Shown here in pieces: positions 10,297-20,491 of a stretch of 64,000 nt of DNA. The DNA comes from Gracilaria domingensis (lineage: Eukaryota; Rhodophyta; Florideophyceae; Gracilariales; Gracilariaceae), in contig VCMS01000187.1 of assembly GCA_022539475.1 (NCBI GenBank), forward strand, positions 189,376 through 253,375, read 5' to 3'. Within the stretch, counting starts at the first letter, position 1, and each line of letters begins with the position of its first letter. Under the pieces are notes generated by a model that made no database searches, had not been told where the DNA came from, and saw nothing but the letters and a program-made list of their open reading frames with translations. The position numbers were made by a program, and so were the translations under genes.

Positions 10297-10971
10297 TCAA
10301 AAGAAAGAACACGCTCTGCAACACGCGAAATCACGACGTGGTCTGGGGCAAGCAAAGCAGCAGCTTCCAAAAGGGCGACCAAATCCGGCAGCAGCTGCCG
10401 TAGTTCCTGCAACCCCAAGAATAGAACCGGCATCAATCACCTGGCCGGTGCCGGGCAACTGCCCAGCCGCACCTCCTGGTAGGGGCAAATTACTAGGAGC
10501 GGGTGGAACACGGGCGCATTGGGTTGGGAAAGCGAGATTTCGAACTGATTTCCATGACACTGCAGTCGGAATTCCTTCAGATTTGGGGATCGTGGCCTGG
10601 TAATCCACAACTGCATTGGAGGCAACTCTGCTGCTGGCAAACAGCAGGAGCAAGGTGTCGTCGTTGTCTGGTTTGAGGGTGTTGCACTCAAATTCTTCCT
10701 GGTGCTCTGATACACAGGAGTCTTGATTACAGGTTATTGTGATTGAATTAGAACCGTCTTGGGTCCTTTTTCGTGAAAACAGTGCAGCGGGCCTGACGGG
10801 GGTGTTAGCGATTCCTGAATCGTCATTTTCGTAATCCGTCCACACCCGGGCAGACATAAGTGTTTTTGAGTGCAAGTCATTGCTTTCAGCAGAGATCGGA
10901 ATAGATCGAATAGGAGTGGTCACAGAGAGAAGGACAAGACTAGAAAGTAACACAATCGTTTTCGTTGGCAT
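10297..10971 (-). CDS. small secreted protein of unknown function
   Basis: 224 residues from ATG at 10971. The N-terminus is a signal peptide (TIVLLSSLVLLSVTTPIRS). The middle has a short Cys pair (CNQDSC) and the segment ECNTLKPDNDDTLLLLFASS. A Pro/Gly-rich spacer (LPLPGGAAGQLPGTG) leads to a Cys-rich end with CCFACPRPRR and CCRACSFF. I do not recognise the family. The last 45 residues overlap a hydrophobic alternative frame (10242-10436), so a late frameshift that changed the C-terminus is possible. The signal peptide is the best evidence that this is a gene. Confidence 0.5.
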   Translation of the reverse strand: MPTKTIVLLSSLVLLSVTTPIRSIPISAESNDLHSKTLMSARVWTDYENDDSGIANTPVRPAALFSRKRTQDGSNSITITCNQDSCVSEHQEEFECNTLKPDNDDTLLLLFASSRVASNAVVDYQATIPKSEGIPTAVSWKSVRNLAFPTQCARVPPAPSNLPLPGGAAGQLPGTGQVIDAGSILGVAGTTAAAAGFGRPFGSCCFACPRPRRDFACCRACSFF

Positions 10972-13509
10972 GGCGAACTTGTGGGAAAAGTTCGAGACGA
11001 GATTTCACACTTCTGCTTCGATATAGAAAAGATATATTGCTGAGAAGAGAGGATGAACGAAGAGCAAGCACGAAAAGGAGCGATCGGGTTGAAGCTACCG
11101 ACGGTACTGGCACAGCTGTTAAGAACTCATTTCAAGCAGTTTCGGCAACGATGAACGGAGTATAATGCACACGAGCAAACAGTTTAAACAGATTATACAA
11201 ATCCTATGTTGTGGAGGCAACCGTCTAACCTCCTTTCTGCTTTGCGTATGTTTGTCAATTTAGCGACGCGCTTGTGAAAAGAGGCGCAGGAATGGAGAGA
11301 TCTGCGGTGTTGGGTAGTTTGCAAAATGTGGCATTGGTCTCTGTAACAATGTTCCGACGCTGTTGGGTTCGATCTTTCTTATCTCTAAACCTCAGGTTTC
11401 CAACCGTTGACTAGTTAAGTTTCCCGGTACTCCCGGGGTACATTTCGTTGATGAGTCCTTAAGAAGCATGTAATAAGCATCGCTTTGTCACTTCTTCTCA
11501 TCTAGTAGGTTTTCTGCTGACTAACGTTCAACCTCAAAATGTTTCCAAGAACCGGAACACAATAGTCTGCTTTTTCTTAAAGCACTACGCTTTAGAATGG
11601 AATGTCATGATTCTTGCTTAGCAAGATAAACTACGTCGACGATGGCAGTCAGAAGGAATGGTCGGAAAGTTTTCAGGAACTGTAAACCAACTTTCAACTT
11701 TGGGGAGAATAACTGAAAAGTTTACGAGAATGTCAACCAGATTTGGATTTTCTCAAATCCTGAAGTTAGGCCTGTAGCGTATTTACTACGAGATAGGAGG
11801 GTATTCTTCACTCAGTTGTTGTGAAGGGAAGCTCGACGATGGGAGCAAATATCCTTTTACGGTGTTGTTGCAAACAAGAATGAATTCCTCAGGAAGTCCT
11901 ACAGGAGCGGCAATTAATTTGCGTGTGCTTTACGAGCCTTCTGCATCAACGCTGTTATTGGCAAGAGGAAGAACGACAGAATTTGGGACAGCATTTGGTC
12001 ACGTCATACTCTGGTTGCCTCTCCTCGTTCGCTACTCGGCTCAGCCAACGTCGCTTCACTTTGAGGGTATCAGATGCAATAAAGAGAATAATCACGTTTC
12101 GACCGTGGCGAAGAATGATGTCGTGTTGAGCTTGAGTTCCATTACGCAAGAGCAGAAGAGATATCTACTCACGCTCTGCTTCCAAAGAAGTGCGTTGCTA
12201 CTATGCAGCTCTGAGTTAGTTGCATTTCAATTAGCTCTATAAGATGCCTCCTGTCAATGGTGTATTCCGATAAATCCTTGGGCGGACAGCTACCCGTGCG
12301 TTGCTACGAGGGAAAAATATGCCAAAGAGTTCGAGAGCCGTTCCTCTCTTCTTCTTCGTATCGTTCGACGAAGTTAGTGAAGCATCTGATCACACTAGAT
12401 GTCCTGTCTCGTCCTCCATGCAGAGGTCTTGAGAGATTCAAAAGGAGAGAAGAATCATAAGCTATGTCATCAAAGAGTACGTCTTCTCACAAAAACAACG
12501 ACATACCGTTGGCATCACTGCACCACTTTCTAATCAGTTATATTGCATTCGTCGCATCGACAATATGAAAAATCAGCGACCACTACTTATTGAGGGCCAT
12601 CGGCCCATGTGTCGCTCTCTGTTGATCTCTGTTTGTTGGGGATGTGGGAGATACAGACTAGACAAAAGCTCAAGAGCATCTGCCGCACAATAGAGTATGT
12701 ACTATATACGTTCAGTTATTCCTCATTAGGACTGCACTGCTCCCAGGGTGAGTGCGGTCGGTGAAAAAGAAAACGACGAGCTGGATCGCATCCGCCGTCG
12801 ACGAGGAGGGCGCAAGCACCGCGAAGATTAACGCCGCCGCCGGCGCTGAATAGGATCTGCCAATCCACTGCCACATCCGCTACGTGTACCAAATAAAACT
12901 CCTGCTTCGTTCCTCGAAACTACATTCTCAGTAGCGCAATCCCCTAAAAGGCCATAACTTTCGCTTCTTGTACCATCTAGAACGGTCTGAACACGAGAAT
13001 AGGACGTCTGCAGAAGAGGAAGATGAGGCCGACGTCGAAAGTTATTTGCGAGCGACCAGGTGTGAAGAAACGAAGGAAGCAACGTCGAACGAGGAGGAAA
13101 ACAATGAAGAAAGTGTTGCGACTCTGACGGACGGAGAGGAAATGGTCTAAAGCAGTAAAGATTGTAACGGCAGCCAACCGCCGACGTTACCTTGCTCCCA
13201 GCGGTTGACCACCTGACCGCAACGTGAAATGAGCTCACTAAGATCGGCTTGCTCTCCTACGGCTCGCGCAAGCACAGCATCTAACACGGCGTCTCCTCGC
13301 GTCATGCGGCGGATACCTGTACGGCGACTAGTACGATGACCTTCCGCAGCTCGCAGCAGGCACGGGAGGGTGCTTTGCGGGAGGGAGGCGGTTGGTGAAC
13401 GGGATTTTTTTACACCGGACAGGAGCCTTGAATGAAACGATGGAAAGTGTCTTCTGACTGAACTTGAGCAATCTTGAACGTCGTCTTTATCTCCTTGATT
13501 TCAACAATA
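10972..13509. other. 2.5-kb gap with no supportable gene
   Basis: Open frames at 11862-12242 (+, 126 residues), 12828-13238 (-) and 12968-13150 (+, Glu/Asp-rich) have no recognisable domains and were not promoted to genes. No tRNA or long repeat was seen. Confidence 0.4.
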
Positions 13510-15155
13510 CTACACGACGGGAATAGAAATGACTGTAAGGTCCTCGACTTCAAATAGCCGGTCCAGAGTGAGAGTTAGCTCACACTTCTTCCCGTCTCTT
13601 CGCTGTGAAATCATGACGCCTCAATCATGCGAACTTCCCGACATAAAAGACATCAACCTCCACCTTTCCTGATACTTGCTCATTGTCTTTGGACCCGGCC
13701 ACTTGAACGCATGATGTCAGTAGTACTGCACATTAGGTGGCACCCATTTACATAGATTAGCACCCGCTTAAGCATCTGCTTCTTTCACTATTAAAGCAGT
13801 GCTGAGGAGAACCAGACACACAGTCTTGTTCTCCAACGCCTCACTACTCATTCGCTCTCACAGGTTAATGGGCCTACGGGCACGCTGCCCTCGCATCTAC
13901 GATGCTTCTATTGTACTCTAGTCAATGAACAGAGTACACTTTTATCCCAAATCTTTCTTCTTCGCACATTTCATAACTGTAACCGCAATTTAAGCACATC
14001 TTTTCTTTATTTTCTTATGCTGAACTTTTTCAAAAGGAGCAGCACTACTTAAGATGGCAGTCGGTTCCTGACAAATTAATATAGAAATGATGCCGGAGGC
14101 TGAAGAAGATAGTAAGAGATTTGGTTTCTTTAATTGAATGGATAACTACCGCGACAAATTACGTGGACACCATTCAAGTTTTTCAACCGCCTTTAATGTC
14201 GGTACTTATTGGAATCGCTTTCAATGCGAACCAAGGATAATTGTGTTGAGCCACGCACTAAACATTTACACCAGGCCATAAGGAACTGGGTGTGGTGAAC
14301 AAAGCACAACAAATATATTTTTTATGGTGGAACAGAAATATCACTGTAACCACTATATTTATTTTGCTGGATTACTTCAATGATTGTAATTCTTGGCCTA
14401 TTTCTTAACACTGAACAGAAAAGTTCAAATCTGGGGCACACCTATTGTAGATTTCGACCGCCTACCGCTTCACAGTCCTACGACTTTAAACCCGTACCGA
14501 TCGAGGGGGGGTGTCAGTAGTACTGCACATTAGGTGGCACCCATTTACATAGATTAGCACCCGCTTAAGCATCTGCTTCTTTCACTATTAAAGCAGTGCT
14601 GAGGAGAACCAGACACACAGTCTTGTTCTCCAACGCCTCACTACGCATTCGCTCTCACACATGAATGCAGAACGGAGTGGTGTAAGTTCTATAGCGCTTG
14701 GCGTCATCGAGAAACTGCCAGAGAACAGCACAACTTCGAAGACGTGCCCAGCTCTTCAACGAAAGGTCGTCCTCGTATCCAGTAATCCTTAAATGATAGT
14801 GTTCAACATGTGGTGCGACATTAGTAACAGTTTGTCCTGCTTTCGAATCGACGTGGGTGCAAAGTGAAAGGCGCTTTAGCGATGGGAAGGGTGGATCCTC
14901 TATCACATCTTGTGGTTTCCTTGCAATATAGTTTCCCCAATCGCGGATCACTTCTGGAATTGTTATGCCATTCATTGCGCAGTCAATGTCTAAAGACTCA
15001 AGCAACGGCCACTTCCTCATCGCTAAAGTTTCCATACCAAGCCGGCTGCTTTCCCAAACATTTCTGTCAGGTTTGATCCTTTGATTCTTGACATCGAGAT
15101 GTCGCACATACTTCTGCAGAATGGGTTCCAATTTGAGTGAGGAAATAGGGAGATA
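13510..15155 (-). pseudogene. F-box protein pseudogene, split by a TRIM element
   Basis: Reading leftwards from about 15155, the frame matches the C-terminal 60% of the F-box protein at 7492-8688: ILQKYVRHL, KWPLLESLDIDC, FPSLKRLSLCTHVDS, HVEHYHLRITGYEDD and RYRTYTTPFCIHV. It is cut at 14660 by a 945-bp element and resumes at 13714 with FKWPGPK, continuing to a TAG at 13510-13512 with CELTLTLDRLFEVED. An in-frame TGA after SSHD would stop translation even without the insertion. The F-box half is missing upstream. It is therefore a truncated relic of a duplicated family member. Confidence 0.8.
13715..14659 (+). mobile_element. TRIM (miniature LTR retroelement), 945 bp
   Basis: Two 148-bp direct repeats (13715-13862 and 14512-14659) begin TGTCAG and end CTCACA (TG...CA) and differ at about one base. 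A purine run GAGGGGGG ends at 14511, right before the second repeat, as a 3' polypurine tract should. CATGA is duplicated at 13710-13714 and 14660-14664. The internal 649 bp has no coding sequence and no obvious primer-binding site. A partner element must supply the enzymes. Confidence 0.9.
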
Positions 15156-16189
15156 TGAAGATCATTGTCTGCGGGGAGTTACTCCGCCATGGTTGTGTTG
15201 ATCACTGCGTAGGACACCTTGCAGGTTGGACCAGGGCCTGGCGAAAGGAGGCCAGACGCCGCTGCAAGCCTTAAGAGCCTTGGGCGCCTCCACCCGAGGG
15301 GTGCGGTTTGGAACTTTGCGCTTTTGGAGCTTCCGTCCATCGCTGGGGGGGGATGTCGGGGATGCAGCTGTTGCTGTGACGTATTGCTGGCAGCAATTTG
15401 CTGCGGACATCTCAGTGCAACTTGTAGTGAGTGTCCACGTATTCCACAGGTACAACATTTGCAGAGCCTAATTAAATAATACAATATAATATGCAAAAAG
15501 CAATTCACACAAGGCTAATTGCGCGTACCACTTCGCTGATTGACATTCGGTTGCAGCCTGAGCGAGAACCGCAGCGAGCACCGCAACAGAAATCAGTTTA
15601 CAGCTTACGACGGTACGACGGTAACAACTTCGACACTCTGGACCAAGTGAACGAATCATGCGCCGGACATTTTGGCTTCGTTCGTGCAACGGAAAAACAA
15701 CTGGGCTGTGAAGGCCCCATAACAAATGTAACTTCGCTGAAAAGGCCCATGTGATTTGCAGTCAGCACATTAATCCTGTCTTTGCATCGGGACATTCAGT
15801 TCCGTTTGAATAGCATTTGGAAACTCATGACGCAGCTTTCCCCGTCATCTGCAATTGTAACGTTATCCTAGCGCAACGCGGCCCCCAATTCACTGCCACA
15901 ACCACAATGCTCCAAACACTTTTACGCTCTACTTGTCAAATACTATCCCTATTCAAGGGGCTGGTTCCCGAGTTGCAATCATGTTCAAAGCTTTAGAATA
16001 AAACACCTGAATCCGATGCGGGCCGCATCGAATCGAAAGCATGCCCAGGGCAGCACTCTCGGGATTGTTGTGCGAGATGAATCCCTCTCTTGACCACCAA
16101 TCCCATATAGTCTCAAGCAGCCAAGTCCTGCTTGCTCAAAATCTCTTCTGGTCTTGGACACGCGCTCAATCGTTTCATCTTTTGCAATC
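15156..16189. other. intergenic, no gene recognised
   Basis: Short frames on both strands at 15162-15754 lack domains. The stretch should hold the promoter of the haloperoxidase-like gene. Confidence 0.4.
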
Positions 16190-17730
16190 ATGAAGGGCAT
16201 ACAATCAGTTTGCCTTTTACTTCTCTCCCTCCTGGCCACCACGTCCTATTCTCAGCTGGCAGCCATTCCGGCGATACCTCCTAACGCTACTCTCTACGAG
16301 GCGCTGATTCCTACCTTCATTCCAACCTTCAGCCCGGCAACCTTTGCGCTCTTTCCTATCCAGATTATCACCGCCGAGACGCCTATCGCCGCGCGTTGCT
16401 TATCACGAATGTCATCTTGTACGACTCGCATGCTCCCTGTCATCCCACCGCTCTCTCCTTCTTTGGGGTTCGTGACACATATCCGGCGGAATGGTGCACG
16501 CCTAGGTCCGACCAAATTGCCATCATCCACTCTTTTGCGGCGCTTCGTGCCATCGAACGCGAGTTTCCGAGCGAGGCACGCTTCTTCATTGGCTACCTCC
16601 TGCAAGCCGGTCTTAATGTCATGGACAGATCGCTCGATGTCACCACCCCCGTCGGTATGGGGAACATGATGGGTTACAGAGCCGCCGAATATTTTTCTCG
16701 AGATGGCTTCAATTCGCTCGGCGACATGACGCGCAAGTTGAACAAACAGCGTTTCTCGGACCCCACTGGATATGAGCCGGCAAACATTGCCGGCACTGAC
16801 CCTTCGGAATTGCCGAAGCCGCTTCGTTGGCAGCCTCTCATTCAGGAGGATGATGGACGGGGTCGTTTTGTGTCACAGGTGCATATCACCCCGCACATTG
16901 GACTCACGGCTAACCCCGCTGCGCTGACTCGTGAGGAGGTAGAGGCTCGCGTTCATGCAGGTCCGTACCAGAATCCAGACATGGAAAACACCTTATCGGA
17001 AGAGGATGAAGCTACGATGCGTCTTTTGTTGGATGACTTCTTTTCAGTTTCACGCAATCTCACACAGCAGCAGATCATTTCAGCTAGGTTCTGGGATAAC
17101 AAGTTCTCGTCACTCGCTTTAGTTCAGGTATACACTGGGCTTGCATGGCAGCTAAGCGATTTTGAAGTGGCTCGTGTGGGTTTGGGAGACATTATCGCGC
17201 AGTATGACGCCATTATCGTCGCATGGAAGGAAAAGAGGATGCACGATCTTACCCGACCCACAACGATGATTCGCAGGTATTTCAGCGGAAAGAACATCTC
17301 CGCTTACATCAACGAGCTTCAGAGTCCAGGAATCGTGCTTGGTGAGGAGTACGAGCCTATATTCAAGGTCATGCCTCACTCAGAGTTCCCATCCGGGTCC
17401 GCCCTCATCTGCCATGCCTTCTTCGAACACCATGAAATGTTTGCCAAGACCAGACCTGGAGGTGATTTGATTCTCCCCACGAAAATTCCGATCTTTCCTA
17501 ACACCACACTGTTCGCTCTGGATGGCCCAGCATTTGTGGACATCCCATCGTTCAAGGGCGCTGCAGAACAGTGTTCAATTTCTCGTCTGTGGGCTGGAGT
17601 GCACTTCCGACCGTCTGTTGAAGCTGCTCAAAAACTCGCAGCGGGAATCGGAAAGAGTGCTTTTGAGTTCATGGCTGATCTCGTAGAAGGCAAGGTTCCA
17701 GAAAGGTGTACCCACTGCATGAGCTTCTGA
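16190..17730 (+). CDS. vanadium haloperoxidase / PAP2-superfamily protein, secreted, frameshifted
   Basis: An ATG at 16190 opens a signal peptide (VCLLLLSLLATTSYS). The main frame is shifted by one base relative to it; the change lies between about 16340 and 16390, where no GT donor is present, so this is an indel or sequence error rather than an intron. The main frame (from about RRDAYRRAL, 16370s, to TGA at 17728) matches vanadium chloroperoxidase-like proteins. Vanadate-binding motif 1 is K-x6-RP (KRMHDLTRP) and motif 3 is R-x5-H (RLWAGVH). Motif 2, normally PSGH, reads PSGSALICH, so the acid-base His is Ser. Family members oxidise halides with peroxide or act as phosphatases. With that residue lost, activity may differ. 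No sign of other pathway genes nearby. Confidence 0.7.
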
Positions 17731-17771
17731 GCTTCGACCCTGCGCATTTCGATCCAAAGATCGCAAGAAAT

Positions 17772-18686
17772 CAGGGCCGTATTTGTGACTGACTGACTAC
17801 GCTCAAAAATGAGTGACTAATGACTGACTGACTACGGCGGTAAAAATTATTTAGTTGTTTTAGTCATATTATGATGAAGTCCTTTGCAATGGTGTAGTTA
17901 ACGCGGAACTATATCGTGATACTGATTTGCCAGTATATTTACAGAAATTAGAGGATAAAAGTGCTCTTCTTTACGAATATATGCTCAAAGATTTTCAGAA
18001 AGTATTTGAAACCTTTTAATATTTTTTCGATTTTTTGTTGCAAGTGAGCTTAGGGTTTAATCCTTTTCAGACGGTTCGCCTGGTTCACTAGACGTAAGCG
18101 GACAACATGATTGGGTACCCACTGTAACCGTTCGTTGTGAGCGTGCCACTTGTCTGCTTGGCTTACGTCTAGCTCACTATGCATGAGCAAAATCTTTTCT
18201 ATTGGCTACAAATTCAATCGGTTTGGGATCAAACCAATAATATTCGAACTTCAGTACCACGTGTGTTTCAATCAACATGGCCGTAAGATCGACTCATTTA
18301 TGTCATTCTCATTGGCCATTTCTCATGTCTTATAGACATAGACATAAGAAATAGCCAATAGACGTAAGCCAAGCAGACAAGTGGCACGCTCACAACGAAC
18401 GATTATAGTGGTTGCCCAATCATGTTGTCCGCATATATGTCTAGTGAGCTAGACCTAAGCGAACCGTCTCAAAAAGGTTAAAAAGAATTATGTAGCGCAG
18501 ACTAGACTTCTACATCTTGCTGAACGCACCGGAGATACTTTAGTGGACGCAATTGCGTCGAAAGTGATAAAAGTGAGCTAAAAAAAATTTCGAAGCTTTC
18601 TATGACTAACATGACTGACTACATGATTTTCGTTGTGACTAATGACGAAGTGAAATTACAATTTAGTCACTCACAAATATGCCCAT
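17772..18686. mobile_element. hAT-type MITE carrying a nested TTAA element
   Basis: Left end CAGGGCCGTATTTGTGACTG at 17772; right end (reverse) CATGGGCATATTTGTGAGTG at 18686, same family as 5975-6170 and 6457-7002. No clear 8-bp duplication, so the ends may have diverged. It starts 42 bp after the haloperoxidase stop codon. Confidence 0.7.
18061..18477. mobile_element. TTAA-type MITE with long inverted repeats
   Basis: Flanked by TTAA at 18057-18060 and 18478-18481. Arms of about 110 bp begin CCTTTT..AGACGGTTCGC and include GGCTTACGTCTA / TAGACGTAAGCC and GCGTGCCACTTGTCTG in inverted orientation. No coding sequence. Lies inside the hAT MITE 17772-18686. Confidence 0.8.
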
Positions 18687-19000
18687 GATTAGCGTGCGGT
18701 TCTGGTGATACAGAGAAACTTACGGACGGGCACAAATCTAAAGTGAGCACGGAAACTGTGAAAGCAGCCTCTCCCGCTCGTGGGCCGGACCGTCAGTAGG
18801 TTGGATAGTACCGTTCGAGTCCGGCTGAAGAAAAAGCGCCGGTCTGAGAATTCATCTCGTCTCTGACGATAGTGGACTCTTGTTCCCGGACACCCAAACG
18901 TTGTCGTTGGCGTCCAATCGTTGCAAGTTTCCTTCAGATACATGCTTTACACCCAAATCTAAATGTGAAACCAGCCCCAAAGGCACTCTGTTTGATACAC

Positions 19001-20491
19001 TTAACCTTCCATGCTTTGCGCGTCATTCCGCTTGGTTTGCCCGCGTTGCACGCCCACCACAGCCCAATCCGCATCCCTTACTTTCTTCGCCACCAAAACA
19101 ACTCGTCCGTATCCTTCGCAAGCACCCCCACAGCGCTCCTCCTGAGAACGCCAGTGCTCAGCGATGCCCTTCGCGCTTACCAAGTCTCCCCTCAGCTTTA
19201 TATCTCTTCCCAGACGGGTCGCCGCCACCTTGAGACTGATCAGAGCTACTAAACCAGCGAAAAACAGTACAATGCCCCACAATGTCCACGTAGGAACCGT
19301 CACGAGGTCGCCATCCACCTCCATTCTCACGTTCTGCAGCCCCTCCATGCTCAACGCCATGATCATTCGACTACATAGCACCGTCAAAATGGCCAGCTCG
19401 CGGTTCGTGTGCATTCTGTTGTTTCTTCCGTGTAGAAACACCATAGCCTTTAGCACACGCAAGTCATGAAAAGTTGTCACCCCCTCCAACGCCACAGACA
19501 TGACGAGAGAACGTTCGCCTTCCTTGCCTGTTACCTCATCGTAGAGGGCCAACACGCTTCTGTTTCCTGTAATTGGCACCAGACACGCGTACAGCGTAAT
19601 TGTTTTTCCGTTCCACTCTCCTGTTTGCTTATTTCTAATCCAGTTCGCGGCTGTAAGGCACTCTAGAGGCACACCGCTGCTCGTGCGATATAGCACCGTC
19701 TCCCAAGCCCACGGATTGTTGCCACTGGTATTTCCCGTCAGAGGTTTCTCAGACCCTGATATGGTCTCGTGGTGGGAAAAGTTCACCGCAATGAAGCTGT
19801 ATTTCTCTAGAGCGCCAATTTCCACATCTCCCACCTGGTCAAAAGCAACTCGGTCTTCTTCTGAATGCGTATCTCTGCCAATCGCCAGCTGCGAGCGGTT
19901 CCATATGTTGGTTTGCAGGATGTGAGCTGCACTGAAACTAGATTGTTCGATCAGCGACGAGGCATCTATTTTCCTGGACATGTTCTGGGGGCAAAGAGCT
20001 GCTTCGCCCAGATTGTAGAAGTCGACCGAGCCGGATACATTGAAGAACACGGGCGAGTACCACTGATCATATATGTTAAAGCAAGTTCCCTCTACTCTCT
20101 GCAACGCGTGGCGAAGTTGTACAATATAATCCGAATTGGCGTGTGCAATGAGCTGGCTGACGTTTGAAACTTGTTTGGATACTAGAAACGTTTGTGTGCT
20201 TGTCGTGGGAATGGAGGTGGCGCCCGTTGAGTAATCGAGCGCTATTTCCAGAGCGGCGGCGATGAACACAGTTGCAAACAGCGACAAAGGACAACCATTC
20301 GAGCGGCTCGTACACAGTCGTAGAGGCGAATATGCAGGACAGTACCGTCCCTTCTTGAGCAACGTTCTGGAGGCATTTTGGCGCACGAGCGTGTTGACCA
20401 CGATGTCAGCGGAACAGCCTATGGTTAGAGAGAATATCACATACTTCAGCACGTTGAAGGTATTGGGATGTAAGAACACGACGTTGACCAT
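19001..20491 (-). CDS. membrane glycoprotein of unknown family, paralogue 1
   Basis: 496 residues from ATG at 20491 (MVNVVFLHPNTFNVLKY). Hydrophobic segments lie at about residues 12-34, 68-88 and 400-422 (WGIVLFFAGLVALISL). Between the second and third is a roughly 300-residue domain with many NxS/T sequons and conserved cysteines, so it should face the outside or a lumen. A cytosolic tail follows. It aligns along its length with 22541-24001: VEGTCFNI..WYSPV, RTSSGVPLECL, LVMSVALEGVTTFHDLRVL, VTVPTWTLWG, and AEHW near the end. I recognise no known domain. It is divergently placed to its paralogue, 2.05 kb apart. Confidence 0.65.
   Translation of the reverse strand: MVNVVFLHPNTFNVLKYVIFSLTIGCSADIVVNTLVRQNASRTLLKKGRYCPAYSPLRLCTSRSNGCPLSLFATVFIAAALEIALDYSTGATSIPTTSTQTFLVSKQVSNVSQLIAHANSDYIVQLRHALQRVEGTCFNIYDQWYSPVFFNVSGSVDFYNLGEAALCPQNMSRKIDASSLIEQSSFSAAHILQTNIWNRSQLAIGRDTHSEEDRVAFDQVGDVEIGALEKYSFIAVNFSHHETISGSEKPLTGNTSGNNPWAWETVLYRTSSGVPLECLTAANWIRNKQTGEWNGKTITLYACLVPITGNRSVLALYDEVTGKEGERSLVMSVALEGVTTFHDLRVLKAMVFLHGRNNRMHTNRELAILTVLCSRMIMALSMEGLQNVRMEVDGDLVTVPTWTLWGIVLFFAGLVALISLKVAATRLGRDIKLRGDLVSAKGIAEHWRSQEERCGGACEGYGRVVLVAKKVRDADWAVVGVQRGQTKRNDAQSMEG

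Noticed and set aside
11862-12242. 126-residue + strand ORF
   Set aside because: No domain, no signal peptide, starts from a non-ATG codon, and no paralogue in the window.
13715-14659. simple tandem duplication instead of a retroelement
   Set aside because: The repeats have TG...CA ends, a polypurine tract before the second, and a separate 5-bp flanking duplication, which a tandem duplication would not give.
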